A program made the translations under genes and the position numbers. A stretch of DNA of 64,000 bases from Candidatus Hermodarchaeum yapensis (GTDB lineage: Archaea > Asgardarchaeota > Hermodarchaeia > Hermodarchaeales > Hermodarchaeaceae), in assembly GCA_016840405.1 (NCBI GenBank), contig JAEOSK010000009.1, positions 26,808-90,807 on the forward strand. Reading direction: 5' to 3'. Shown piece by piece: positions 7,506-16,190 of this stretch (the stretch's first letter is position 1; each line of letters begins with the position of its first letter). Below the pieces are notes generated by a model. That model saw nothing but the letters and a program-made list of their open reading frames with translations, had not been told where the DNA came from and did not search any database.

Positions 7506-9461
7506 TCATACCTCTGAATAAAAAGATTTCAACTTGTCGAAGAGTACTCCATCGCTATCGTTGGAGCTTTTCAAATTTTCGATAATCCAACTGGGAAGCA
7601 AGCGACTACAAGATGGTGTTGCATAACGATCATCAAGAAACACTATTGCCCCACGATCATCAAGTCGACGAACAGAGCGCCCAGCTGCTTGCGAAGCACT
7701 CCTCAGTGCTGGCAGCTGATAACCGTAAAGTCGCCCTTTACCTGGAAATTGTTGTTCGAAATAATCAATACGGGTGGCTTCTATTGGGTTCGGTCTGGGA
7801 TAAGGAACCCCTACAACGATTACTGTTTGCATTTCCCTTCCTGGATAATCTTCACCCTCACTGTTTCTCCCACTCAACACACCCAAGAGCGCTGCTCCTG
7901 CATCAGCCCTGGCTTTATAGGCTTGAATCATGGCATCATTTTCGTTTGATGAACTGCCTGGTTTCTCTACAAAGAGCTCTCGATTGATTTGTGAGGCAAG
8001 ACCCGAATTAAGTAATGATTGTAAAACTGAATATGAGGGAACAAAGATTCCAACATTGTGAGTGGTAGCCTGGCATACCTCAACGATACGACGGGTTATC
8101 TTTGTAAACATTCTTGGTGTTCTGTATTTCATTGCTGTTGTTACACCAAGACTAATTACAGGAAAGATCTGATTAGGACTAAAAGGAGACGGCAAATTCA
8201 ACACCTGTGTTCCCTTAGGTAATCCCACTAAGTCAATATGAGCACTTATTGGTTGCAATGTCCCTGAAAGGTGAACTGACGAATGACAAGCTTCAAAAAC
8301 GGTAACCGTTGCACACCGTGGGTCTAGCGCAATTAGCTCTAGACGAGCAGAGTTTCTCTTGGATTCATTTCTTACAATGAAATACGCGGAATCAGAACGG
8401 TGGAGAGAATTACTCCATTTGACAAAGAATCTGCCTAGTGAATAAATATAGCTTATTGGAGCCAAGCTTTCAGTCAAGAGCTTCTTTATCAGTTTGTCTC
8501 CAAGTTGTAACAACTTTGTAGAAAAAGTCTCTAAATCGTTAGACTTTATCGATTTTGAAATTTGAGTATTGAAAACTTTTGGATCTAATTTTATTTCTTG
8601 CTCGGAGTGTGTTTCAAGTAGTTTCTGGATAACATGATCTAGTTTGTTACAGAATGTTACGACTGAGTGTAAGTCGTAGCGTTTTGCTTCCCTCCTTGCT
8701 TGACGAATGGAGTTAAGAGAAAGTTTAGCTGATGCCAATTCGACAGCTATCCGGGGGAGGTTATGGGCTTCATCTATGATGAGTATTGTATTTGAAAATG
8801 GTCGGGCGAAGGCCTCTAAAAATGATTGATGGATTTGGGGATCAAAAATCTGAAAATAGGTAGTTGCAACGACGGTAACAAAGGGTAATATCCGCTTTGT
8901 AAGTTCATAGGGACAAACCCGTTCTTTGAGGCATTTTTGACGTAGTTCCGACCCAGTTAGAGGTACCTTATAAAATTGAGTGTAATAATTCCGATTTCTT
9001 TTTGTCTTCTTTAAGAGATTTTGATAAAATTCACATCGCCCTGCGAGTCTTAATTGAAAACAAATGAACATGGCCTGTTGGGCATTAGATGCATATCTTT
9101 GAATCAAGGGATTCAAACAGGAAACAGCTCTCCCCCGTAGCACAACTCCGTTCAATCCTGTTGATTCTGAGATAAGCCGTAGTTCATGCATAACCCGATC
9201 CAGTTGTTTGTGAGTACGGGCGATGTAGACAATGCCATAATTATTCGTTTTAAGGAGAGGAAGCACTCCTGACAATGCAGCGATTGTTTTACCAAACCCA
9301 TTCGCGGCTTCGACACACAAGTGCGTTCCGACTGCTGCATATTCTTGAATGGCTCTGATAAGGGTTAGTTGACCTGGCCGAGGAGTCGAATACGGAAAAT
9401 AGGATGAAGCTGCATTAGCACACATTTGCCAAGTCCTCACAGATGAATATGTATCTACCAT
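7506..9461 (-). CDS. xpd: XPD/Rad3-family DNA helicase with FeS cluster
   Basis: 651-residue superfamily 2 helicase. N-terminal RPGQLTLIRAI, then Walker A EAANGFGKT (motif I), motif Ia VYIARTHKQLDRV, DEAH box LIIDEAHNL, and the C-terminal motifs GRNSEGEDYPG (motif V) and QAAGRSVRR (motif VI). Four cysteines between motifs Ia and II (in VSCLNP, FICFQ or GRCEFY, QKCLKERVCPYEL) fit the XPD 4Fe-4S cluster; ERVCPYEL is typical. XPD unwinds DNA 5'-3' and works in nucleotide excision repair. A region with ATTGAAnnn repeats (9509-9526) separates it from the divergent gene at 9626. Confidence 0.93.
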   Translation of the reverse strand: MVDTYSSVRTWQMCANAASSYFPYSTPRPGQLTLIRAIQEYAAVGTHLCVEAANGFGKTIAALSGVLPLLKTNNYGIVYIARTHKQLDRVMHELRLISESTGLNGVVLRGRAVSCLNPLIQRYASNAQQAMFICFQLRLAGRCEFYQNLLKKTKRNRNYYTQFYKVPLTGSELRQKCLKERVCPYELTKRILPFVTVVATTYFQIFDPQIHQSFLEAFARPFSNTILIIDEAHNLPRIAVELASAKLSLNSIRQARREAKRYDLHSVVTFCNKLDHVIQKLLETHSEQEIKLDPKVFNTQISKSIKSNDLETFSTKLLQLGDKLIKKLLTESLAPISYIYSLGRFFVKWSNSLHRSDSAYFIVRNESKRNSARLELIALDPRCATVTVFEACHSSVHLSGTLQPISAHIDLVGLPKGTQVLNLPSPFSPNQIFPVISLGVTTAMKYRTPRMFTKITRRIVEVCQATTHNVGIFVPSYSVLQSLLNSGLASQINRELFVEKPGSSSNENDAMIQAYKARADAGAALLGVLSGRNSEGEDYPGREMQTVIVVGVPYPRPNPIEATRIDYFEQQFPGKGRLYGYQLPALRSASQAAGRSVRRLDDRGAIVFLDDRYATPSCSRLLPSWIIENLKSSNDSDGVLFDKLKSFYSEV

Positions 9462-9508
9462 AAAAACCTCATCACCTGTTCAGTTGTAATTTTTGATTCA
9501 TTATACTT

Positions 9509-9526
9509 ATTGAAATTATTGAAATC
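9509..9526 (+). repeat. ATTGAAnnn repeat between xpd and the gene at 9626
   Basis: Two consecutive 9-bp units, ATTGAAATT ATTGAAATC, followed by AATAATTT. They lie in the divergent promoter region, about 50 bp upstream of xpd and 100 bp upstream of the 170-residue protein. Confidence 0.5.
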
Positions 9527-9625
9527 AATAATTTAGAAATTGGTGATAGCCGGGTGTTAACACCGACGCATTTTTGAGGTGCCATTTCAATTCGTATACA
9601 AAATTGTATCCATGGAGATAGCCAG

Positions 9626-10138
9626 TTGACCCAAAAAAACGAAGTAGAGGAGACGCGCTCTTGGTCTCGCAGAATGCAAGAAGACCCAGTTACCCAATTG
9701 CTAGCAGAAAATAGCCACCTAACAAATGTGCAACTTGAAACACTCATCATAGACTATTTGCTGGATGGTTTTGGAGAGAAACGTATTGACTATAAAACTA
9801 AAGCCACCTTACGAGATCCAAGACCTAGAACAAAGAAGCCTAAGGGGATTAGTCGGGGATCGTTCAACCGATCACTCGCCCAAGCCCGAAAGAACGTATC
9901 AAAGTCGATTTTTACATTAGTTCTCCTAGGTTATTTAGGAATTCTGGAAACTCCATCACTCATGCAATATCAAGACCTCTCCGAAACTATTCGAAGTTAT
10001 GCACGAGAATATGACAAGGTAGCCACAACTAAGGAAACTCCAACACCAACTCACCTCAGCTCCCTTAAGCAAACACAACACCGCATCATTGCCCTAATCG
10101 AAGCACTTGCCAAACCGCTTGCCCTGAAACCCGAATAA
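9626..10138 (+). CDS. Conserved-looking protein of unknown function
   Basis: 170-residue soluble protein I do not recognise. It is mainly helical, with a basic central segment (RDPRPRTKKPKGISRGSFNRSLAQ) followed by a hydrophobic helix (SIFTLVLLGYLGI) resembling an HTH or RNA/DNA-binding helical bundle. TTG at 9626 is taken as start because GGAGA lies 7 bases upstream; the next in-frame ATG is at 9674. It is divergent from xpd and shares the repeat-bearing upstream region. Confidence 0.65.
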   Translation: MTQKNEVEETRSWSRRMQEDPVTQLLAENSHLTNVQLETLIIDYLLDGFGEKRIDYKTKATLRDPRPRTKKPKGISRGSFNRSLAQARKNVSKSIFTLVLLGYLGILETPSLMQYQDLSETIRSYAREYDKVATTKETPTPTHLSSLKQTQHRIIALIEALAKPLALKPE

Positions 10139-10166
10139 GGAACTTTATTGAAAGCCAAAAAAATAG

Positions 10167-10766
10167 TTAGATTTCTGAAAATTTCATTTTTTCAGCCAAG
10201 ATTGTTGCGACTGTTTCTCCAGTATCAGTACACTGAATGACATCCTGATTCTGAAGCACAAGGCCACTCTTTTCTAAATTGGTTATCGCTTGATTGATAT
10301 AGTCAGCATCGAAACCGAAGTTAAGAAGTTCATCGACTTGAATAACTCCTCCGAACCTTTTCAACATAAATAGGACTGAAAGATAACCCAATCTAGAAAT
10401 GAGTTTACTAGCCATCAAAAGGTTGTCATCCTCAGCAACCGTCCAAATCGCTGAGGGCACCCAACCAATGAAGTTGTAATAATCGACTTCATCGAATTTG
10501 TGAAGCAATTCAAGTATAGGACCTTCTGTACCAGGTTGAACTCCTAATACGCTTTTTCCCAATTTAACAAACGGTAATTGATCCATAATGCCTGAATAAT
10601 GATAAGTACGGGTAACTTCTTTGCCACCTTTTAGCAGCTGTTTAACTTGTTGGGTGTATCCATATAATTCTCGGAAAAAACGGGTCTTTCTAGACTGGTT
10701 AGAGCCTTTAGGTTGCTTGAAATCAAATGAGACGATCCATAATCTCTTCGTGCCGCTTACTTGCAT
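10167..10766 (-). CDS. Protein of unknown function, N-terminal alpha/beta and C-terminal wHTH-like parts
   Basis: 199 residues from ATG 10766, chosen because GGAGGA lies just upstream; the longer frame to 10802 has no such site. The N-terminal half begins with a beta strand (RLWIVSFDFKQPKG) and a basic helix (SRKTRFFRELYGYTQQ), then VTRTYHYSGIMDQLPFVKLGKSVLGV. This is a strand-helix-strand order reminiscent of ferredoxin-like small folds; a relation to Cas2-like proteins is only a visual impression. The C-terminal half (VIQVDELLNFGFDADYINQAITNLEKSGLV) looks like a winged helix. The promoter carries a 10-bp inverted repeat of the ATTGAA type (10856-10886). The DNA-binding role is inferred. Confidence 0.65.
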   Translation of the reverse strand: MQVSGTKRLWIVSFDFKQPKGSNQSRKTRFFRELYGYTQQVKQLLKGGKEVTRTYHYSGIMDQLPFVKLGKSVLGVQPGTEGPILELLHKFDEVDYYNFIGWVPSAIWTVAEDDNLLMASKLISRLGYLSVLFMLKRFGGVIQVDELLNFGFDADYINQAITNLEKSGLVLQNQDVIQCTDTGETVATILAEKMKFSEI

Positions 10767-10855
10767 CTTGCTTCCTCCGGAATTTGCCCAACAATTAAAC
10801 ATAAGGTAGTGGATTCCCTAAAAGTTAAACTAAAGAAAATTAACTGAAAGGAATG

Positions 10856-10886
10856 ACTTCAATAATTTCATTAATTTTATTGAAGT
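10856..10886. repeat. Inverted repeat of ATTGAA type upstream of the 10766 gene
   Basis: Perfect 10-bp arms, ACTTCAATAA and TTATTGAAGT, separated by 11 bases. On the minus strand it also reads as 9-bp-spaced ATGAAATT ATTGAAGT units, matching the other sites of this set. Probable operator. Confidence 0.5.
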
Positions 10887-10904
10887 TATTTCTTTTTATG
10901 CTAT

Positions 10905-11273
10905 TTACGATTTGCGTTGAAGCTTTTCGAAGACCTCAGGAAAATCTGATTTTATCTTCGCCTCGAGTGCCTCTGCAATAAACCGCGATTTACCACCAAA
11001 CCCACCATATTTACCTTCTCCTGATTTTGTGGCAGCAATTGCCACATAATCCAAGGCGGCTTTGATCCACGCTGGAATGCTCGCACTTATAGTTCTGCGT
11101 CCTTCGTATTCACTTTCAATGCGTAAGCGTTTAAGACTTGAATCACCGACTCTTGATGATAATTCTTCTAACTCGATATCAGATGTTTTTTCTGCTGGTT
11201 TTTTTGATTCTTTTTTGGGTTTGGTTTCTTTTTCCTTCTTCAATCGTTCTCTTATCAGATCCGTAGCCGACAT
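10905..11273 (-). CDS. Ribbon-helix-helix-like small DNA-binding protein
   Basis: 122 residues. The first ~45 residues are highly charged and Lys-rich (KKEKETKPKKESKKPAEK), probably disordered. The C-terminal part has an RHH-like pattern: a strand (RRTISASIPAWI), helix (KAALDYVAIAA), a Gly-rich turn (GKYGGFGGKS) and helix (RFIAEALEAKIKSDF). GAGGTGA precedes the ATG at good spacing. It lies 12 bp downstream of the AAA+ ATPase gene, so the two form an operon. An ATPase followed by a small RHH protein resembles partition operons in layout, but the ATPase is not ParA-like. The function is inferred only. Confidence 0.7.
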   Translation of the reverse strand: MSATDLIRERLKKEKETKPKKESKKPAEKTSDIELEELSSRVGDSSLKRLRIESEYEGRRTISASIPAWIKAALDYVAIAATKSGEGKYGGFGGKSRFIAEALEAKIKSDFPEVFEKLQRKS

Positions 11274-11285
11274 GATTTATTCACC

Positions 11286-12596
11286 TCACACAAATGTGGA
11301 ACCCTTGGTCCATAGTTCAGTAGCCTGAATACGTCCCGCTTCAGGACTGTAGATAAGGCCTTGTTTTTCAAATAGATCGAAATCCTCCAATACGTTTTCC
11401 CAAGAGCTATCATGAATTTGTAGCCAGTCTTCAATTTCATCAAGTGATCTTGCAACAGAAAGGAAACTCAGAAGCTCAGTTTGAAATGAAGAAAATTCTG
11501 CTCTTGCCCGTTTTACCTCTTTTTGTACAAACCGTTGAACGTAGTTGAAGTCTATTTGATATGCTGATAGAATATGATCTAGCGTGTAACCATCGTTTAC
11601 AAGAACTTCAGCACCACGAACTGCATCCTGAAGACAGCGTAATAATAGCTCAAGCATAATCCCGGGATTACCCCCAGAATAACTGAAAATACCCTCTAGT
11701 GCTTCAACTGTATAGGGATACAGTAACTCTTTCACTGTATCAGACTCATAATCTACACTATCCTCCGAATTCGATTGCAGTTTGTCCATTGCACCTTTGA
11801 GGTAGGCTATTCTCCAGAGCATGACTTTCATTGCACTTGATTTATTCATTCGACGCATATCGTAGATTTCAACGAACCGTCTTCGAATAGCAGACTTGGT
11901 TCCATGACCTAAGGTTTCTCCAACTGATGAGAGTATTTCAAGAGTCTTAATAGCACTCTCGCCAACACGGGTAATTACTGCCAAGGCTAGGACAACGTAT
12001 CGACGTCCATCTCTGGTTTTGTCGTTTACCATTCGTAATAGCGTATCTACAATACGTACACGATTATCAGGTCTTTGGCGTTCTAATTGTCGAAATTCAT
12101 CAATTAAGAAAACATATGAGGTTCCATTTTCTTCTGCATCCGTTCTTAATGCCAATAGTAAACGAGAAAGCCGTTTAGCAACTGAACCACTGCGTACGAC
12201 ACGAACACCAACTCTGTCAATTAGGAAATCACGCACAGTTTGTTCTCCAATGTTTGCATGAACCAGGTCATCAATTAAAGCATCAGCCGAACTAACACCT
12301 TCAAGTCTTATGGCCCGAATATTTGGTAGACGATTTAATGATTGCTGGATCATTTCTAAAAATGTGGTTTTTCCCGCGCCCAATGGACCAGATACGACCA
12401 CACTAGCTGTTTGATTACGCAGATAGTTAACGGCTCTCTTTATTGCTAGGGCTTCCCCTTCTGGAACTACATACAGCTCGTCAGAATCAATGCCAAATAG
12501 CTCAATTCTCTCTGTTTTGAATCCCCATTTTGAAAGCATTTGTTGATCGAATTTTTGTGTTCGTTCGACTAATCGATCCAGCTCACTCAGTTTCAT
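11286..12596 (-). CDS. AAA+ ATPase of unknown function paired with an RHH protein
   Basis: 436-residue P-loop ATPase: Walker A GPLGAGKTT at about residues 70-78, Walker B VFLIDEFRQLE, then an arginine-rich segment (KSAIRRRFVEIYDMRR) and YSGGNPGIMLELL, a sensor-2-like NPG motif as in ORC/STAND-type ATPases. The C-terminal ~100 residues look like a winged-helix or helical effector. It differs from the Orc1/Cdc6 proteins in this window (no HREEQ motif, no GISND). GTG 12599 or ATG 12596 can start; GAGG precedes both. A 9-bp-period repeat lies about 85 bp upstream (12681). Possible roles are DNA segregation, replication control or defence; none can be proved from the sequence. Confidence 0.75.
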   Translation of the reverse strand: MKLSELDRLVERTQKFDQQMLSKWGFKTERIELFGIDSDELYVVPEGEALAIKRAVNYLRNQTASVVVSGPLGAGKTTFLEMIQQSLNRLPNIRAIRLEGVSSADALIDDLVHANIGEQTVRDFLIDRVGVRVVRSGSVAKRLSRLLLALRTDAEENGTSYVFLIDEFRQLERQRPDNRVRIVDTLLRMVNDKTRDGRRYVVLALAVITRVGESAIKTLEILSSVGETLGHGTKSAIRRRFVEIYDMRRMNKSSAMKVMLWRIAYLKGAMDKLQSNSEDSVDYESDTVKELLYPYTVEALEGIFSYSGGNPGIMLELLLRCLQDAVRGAEVLVNDGYTLDHILSAYQIDFNYVQRFVQKEVKRARAEFSSFQTELLSFLSVARSLDEIEDWLQIHDSSWENVLEDFDLFEKQGLIYSPEAGRIQATELWTKGSTFV

Positions 12597-12680
12597 CACG
12601 CCTCAGTTATTTTGGAGAAATGTGGGTTCTGTATTATAAGGATTATTGATAGTATTAAAAACATAAAACTAGATAAATTT

Positions 12681-12701
12681 ATTGAATTCATTGAAATTAT
12701 T
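12681..12701 (+). repeat. ATTGAAnnn repeat upstream of the AAA+ ATPase operon
   Basis: ATTGAATTC ATTGAAATT ATT: two full 9-bp units and the start of a third, in the AT-rich region between the ATPase start and the XRE-CBS gene end. Candidate operator for the ATPase/RHH operon. Confidence 0.55.
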
Positions 12702-12714
12702 ACAAAATCATGTG

Positions 12715-13311
12715 CTAAATTCGTGTAAATGCTATAATATCAATCTTAGTGACGATTCCCACAGGACGTCCTTGATCCTCTATTAATAATGCCTCAACGC
12801 CTGATGCGATTTTGGAGAATGCAAGTTCTACACTCTCGTTAATATCAATTGATGGAAAAGGCTCTTCCATTATTTCATTGACTGATAATGAGAAGACTCT
12901 CTGTGAGTCCATGACCATCAATTTTCGAAGTATAGTACCTTCACTAATACACCCAACAGATTTGTTCTTTTTAATGACAGGAAGTTGTGATATGCCATGA
13001 CGCCTCATCAGTATTACTGCACTTCGTACTTTGTCATTGGGGCTGACCCCGATTAATTGTTGCATCTTTGTAGTTTGGCCTTTCCATTTTAACAGCTTTC
13101 GTAGACTTGGAGAAACCTGTTCTTGATCTTCGATTGCACTAAGAATTCGTTTAAGCGTAATAATGCTCGGATTCACTTGGCCGTTTTCTATTCGTGCAAC
13201 TAAAGACTGACTAATCCCAACTCGAGTAGCAAGTTCTTCTTGCGTGAGCCCAACTTTCTTTCGGAGTTCTTGCAGTTCCTTTGGCGTTGGGACACGAAAT
13301 TCACTCATCAT
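12715..13311 (-). CDS. XRE-family HTH plus CBS-pair regulator
   Basis: About 198 residues. The N-terminal XRE helix-turn-helix (LRKKVGLTQEELATRVGISQSLVARIENG, residues ~16-44) is followed by a linker and two CBS motifs (VRSAVILMRRHGISQLPVI and VELAFSKIASGVEALLIED...GIVTKIDI). CBS pairs bind adenosine nucleotides, so this is probably a nucleotide-responsive transcription regulator. This HTH-CBS layout is common in archaea. The start lies among TTG 13314 and ATGs 13311/13308. It is divergent from hypF. Confidence 0.85.
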   Translation of the reverse strand: MMSEFRVPTPKELQELRKKVGLTQEELATRVGISQSLVARIENGQVNPSIITLKRILSAIEDQEQVSPSLRKLLKWKGQTTKMQQLIGVSPNDKVRSAVILMRRHGISQLPVIKKNKSVGCISEGTILRKLMVMDSQRVFSLSVNEIMEEPFPSIDINESVELAFSKIASGVEALLIEDQGRPVGIVTKIDIIAFTRI

Positions 13312-13400
13312 CAAACACTAACCGAAAGCATATACTACTTGATGATAACTCCAAAAGAATTAATACTTCGCTTTCGTCGGTTCAAAGGGAGTTGACGCCG

Positions 13401-15725
13401 ATGACTAATATTCAACAAGCAGAAATTCGTGTTGTCGGCGTTGTACAGGGAATTGGCTTCCGTCCATTTATCTATGCCCAAGCCACACAACGTAATTTGT
13501 TAGGATACGTTTTGAATACTGGAAATTCTGCTGTTTTGATAGTTGTAGAAGGCGATAAAAAGAAAATTATTGAATTCATTGAATCCATTGAAAAAGATAA
13601 ACCATATCTTGCCGTAATTGACAGCATCCGCACAATATGGGGAACCCCAACCGGGAAATATACAAACTTTCAGATTCGAATTTCGAAGGACGAACAAAAG
13701 GCGGGCGGTTCAGTAATTCCCGCTGATATTGCCGTTTGCGAAGATTGTATTAGAGACATGGCTAGTCCGAAGTCGAGACATTATCAATATCCAATGACTT
13801 GTTGTGCTATTTGTGGTCCACGCTACACAACAATTACCAACACACCCTATGACCGAGAACGAACAACTATGAACGAGTTCCCCCTCTGCAAAGATTGCGC
13901 AACAGAGTTCGACAATCCATTAGACCGCCGATACAACGCCCAAACCATTTGTTGCCCAATCTGTGGTCCCAAATTTTCACTATTAGAATCTGGTGGAGTA
14001 TCCGTTATTGTCGATGACGTTTTCAAAGAAACGGTGAAGCTTCTGAACGAAGGAGCCATTATTGCCGTAAAAGGCTTAGGGGGTATACATCTTGCAGTTA
14101 GAGCTAATCTTGAAGAACCAACTCAACGACTTCGACAATTACGGAAAAAACCCAATAAACCCCTGGCCATAATGTCAACAAATCTCAAAGATATTCGACA
14201 GTATGCAAAAGTAAATCAAGATGAAGAAAAGCTCTTGACCTCTTGGCGTCGACCGATAGTAGTCTTGGATCAAAAATCTCCTTTCCCACTATCCCCAGCA
14301 CTAGCACCTGGATTGAATACAATTGGCGTAATGCTTCCTTATTCAGGAATCTATTTGCGATTATTTGAAGGCCTTGATGATCTCGCATTAGTGATGACAA
14401 GCGCAAATCCTGTGGGATTACCGACCCTCATCCATGCAACCACCTTCCAAGAACAATTCATGAAAATGGCTGACTACTTCCTCACTCATGATCGTACTAT
14501 ATACCAACGATGTGATGACTCGGTTGTCATTCCAATTTATGACCAAGCACTTATTGTCCGTCGTTCAAGAGGCTATACTCCTGAACCTATTGATACTGCC
14601 GATATTGGACCTCCAATTCTCGCTCTTGGAGCAATGGAAAAAAACACAGGAGCAATTTACCACAATAAACGAATCTATCTTACACAGCACATTGGCGATA
14701 TTGATACAGTAGAGACAATGCAGTTCCTTCAAGAAAGCCTCACACATCTCCAACAACTTCTTCGAGTAAATACCTTTGATGCTATTGCCTGCGATTTACA
14801 TCCTGATTTTCTCACAACTCAATATGGCGAAAAGATATCTGATGAACACCAAGTTCCCCTTATCCGGGTACAACACCACCACGCACACCTTGCGGCACTA
14901 TTAGCTGATCACCAACTCAAAGCGGATGAAGAAATCGTCGCTATCTGTTGCGATGGCGCAGGGTACGGTCCTGATGATACAATTTGGGGAGGCGAAATCC
15001 TCGTAGGTAACGCACAAAAGTACAAACGTGTAGGTCATCTGGAACAACAGCTCATGCCCGGTGGAGATCTTGCTGCTCGTTACCCGCTCCGTATGCTCAT
15101 CGGTATTCTGTCAAGGCATTATTCACAGGATCAATTATATGATCATTTCAAAGAAATTGCCACAAACACCTTACCACAAGGCACATCAGAATTGAGAATA
15201 GCACTCAAACAAGCGTACCAGAAAATCAATGCTCCGTTGACATCAAGTACAGGAAGAGTACTAGATTCACTTGCTGCACTCTTCCAAGTATGCTATACAC
15301 GTTCATACGAAGGTGAGCCTGCCATCCGATTCGAGTCTTTTGCAAATTCGGGCTCAGCCAACTCCAAAATTAAATTACAGATTCCCAAGAACAGACAAGG
15401 TAACTTAACAATCTTAGATACTAGCAGCTTCATTAAGCAAATTATGGACTTGCAATCCGACTTTAAGACTCCGGATCTGGCATATGCTGCACATCGCGCG
15501 CTTGGGTATGCATTGGCTGACACTGCTATTCAAGCAGCACAAAAACAAGGAATATCGAAAATCGGGTTTTCCGGAGGAGTTGCATACAACAAGATTCTCA
15601 CAAGAACTATACGAACAAATATTGAAGACCAAGGTCTTACGTTCCTAATGCACAACAAAGTTCCACCTGGTGACGCAGGAACATCTGTGGGTCAGGCTCT
15701 TGTAGCACGATCCATGATACAATAA
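13401..15725 (+). CDS. hypF: Carbamoyltransferase HypF, [NiFe]-hydrogenase maturation
   Basis: About 774 residues. HypF uses carbamoyl phosphate and ATP to load the carbamoyl group on HypE, the source of the cyanide ligands of the NiFe site. Domains in order: acylphosphatase (VVGVVQGIGFRPFIYAQA), two zinc fingers (CEDC...CCAICG and CKDC...CCPICG), YrdC-like nucleotide-binding domain (AVKGLGGIHLAV, RLRQLRKKPNKPLAIM), and Kae1-like domain with QHHHAHLAALLADH and the C-terminal GFSGGVAYN. ATG 13401 is chosen because it opens the acylphosphatase domain; the frame extends to 13281 without recognisable protein. No other hyp genes are in the window. The presence of HypF implies a NiFe hydrogenase elsewhere. 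Confidence 0.96.
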   Translation: MTNIQQAEIRVVGVVQGIGFRPFIYAQATQRNLLGYVLNTGNSAVLIVVEGDKKKIIEFIESIEKDKPYLAVIDSIRTIWGTPTGKYTNFQIRISKDEQKAGGSVIPADIAVCEDCIRDMASPKSRHYQYPMTCCAICGPRYTTITNTPYDRERTTMNEFPLCKDCATEFDNPLDRRYNAQTICCPICGPKFSLLESGGVSVIVDDVFKETVKLLNEGAIIAVKGLGGIHLAVRANLEEPTQRLRQLRKKPNKPLAIMSTNLKDIRQYAKVNQDEEKLLTSWRRPIVVLDQKSPFPLSPALAPGLNTIGVMLPYSGIYLRLFEGLDDLALVMTSANPVGLPTLIHATTFQEQFMKMADYFLTHDRTIYQRCDDSVVIPIYDQALIVRRSRGYTPEPIDTADIGPPILALGAMEKNTGAIYHNKRIYLTQHIGDIDTVETMQFLQESLTHLQQLLRVNTFDAIACDLHPDFLTTQYGEKISDEHQVPLIRVQHHHAHLAALLADHQLKADEEIVAICCDGAGYGPDDTIWGGEILVGNAQKYKRVGHLEQQLMPGGDLAARYPLRMLIGILSRHYSQDQLYDHFKEIATNTLPQGTSELRIALKQAYQKINAPLTSSTGRVLDSLAALFQVCYTRSYEGEPAIRFESFANSGSANSKIKLQIPKNRQGNLTILDTSSFIKQIMDLQSDFKTPDLAYAAHRALGYALADTAIQAAQKQGISKIGFSGGVAYNKILTRTIRTNIEDQGLTFLMHNKVPPGDAGTSVGQALVARSMIQ
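13569..13595 (+). repeat. Three ATTGAAnnn units inside hypF
   Basis: ATTGAATTC ATTGAATCC ATTGAAAAA, three in-phase 9-bp units encoding IEF-IES-IEK in HypF. It is the longest run of the unit in the window. It may be coding coincidence, because the period is a whole number of codons. Confidence 0.35.
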
Positions 15726-15778
15726 GCATATTCAACAGTAGTTCGCTATTTTTCCACATTCTGAAACTCATTTATTTC

Positions 15779-15796
15779 ATTGAATTCATTAAGTTC
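15779..15796 (+). repeat. ATTGAAnnn repeat abutting the first ORB
   Basis: ATTGAATTC ATTAAGTTC, two 9-bp units (second degenerate) immediately upstream of, and overlapping, the ORB core at 15793. It links the repeat set to the origin region. Confidence 0.4.
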
Positions 15797-15811
15797 CAGT
15801 GGAAATTATCC
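15793..15811 (+). promoter_or_regulatory. ORB-1 (mini-ORB, no G-string)
   Basis: GTTCCAGTGGAAATTATCC carries the dyad core TTCCAGTGGAA but no downstream run of Gs. It lies in the promoter region of the small wHTH gene at 15862. Confidence 0.7.
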
Positions 15812-15861
15812 ACAACTAATATAAATAACCGTAAATTATCTAGACGTAGAGTTGTGGTATT

Positions 15862-16155
15862 ATGGCTGCTACCCGAACCACCCAACGAACACCCCACAGT
15901 ACTCAAAAAACGAAACAACGTACCCGAACAACTACCCGTCCACCTGAGCCAGGCGACGTCAAAAGTCATATTACTAGCCTACTCCGAGATCAAGGTGCCT
16001 TAACGCGGGGAGAGATTACCGTCAGGACAGGGATCCCAAGAACAACTGTCTATGATACTCTAATGAATTTACTGATTTCCGGAACTGTTGAGAAGTATGT
16101 TGAACGAAACGGTAAGCGTGGTAGGCCCTCTGTATACTATCAACTGGTAGCTTAG
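15862..16155 (+). CDS. Small winged-helix protein inside the origin region
   Basis: 97 residues. The N-terminal ~30 residues are Thr/Arg/Gln-rich and basic (TRTTQRTPHSTQKTKQRTRT), probably disordered. The rest is a winged helix: SHITSLLRDQGALTRGEITVRTGIPRTTVYDTLMNLL with wing GKRGRPSVYYQL. It sits between ORB-1 and ORB-2, so binding of Orc1 to the ORBs could affect its transcription, or it may itself bind the origin. No named family is recognised. Confidence 0.75.
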   Translation: MAATRTTQRTPHSTQKTKQRTRTTTRPPEPGDVKSHITSLLRDQGALTRGEITVRTGIPRTTVYDTLMNLLISGTVEKYVERNGKRGRPSVYYQLVA

Positions 16156-16167
16156 GAGACTAGGTAT

Positions 16168-16190
16168 ACCCCTTAATTTCCACTGGAACT
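16168..16190 (-). promoter_or_regulatory. ORB-2, reverse orientation
   Basis: On the minus strand reads AGTTCCAGTGGAA, then ATTAAGGGGT, so the core plus G-string are complete. The G-string points away from the AT-rich segment on its right. Confidence 0.82.

Noticed and set aside
9472..9750. 92-codon minus-strand frame between xpd and the 9626 gene
   Set aside because: Overlaps the better-supported 9626 gene and the repeat-containing promoter region; no known motif.
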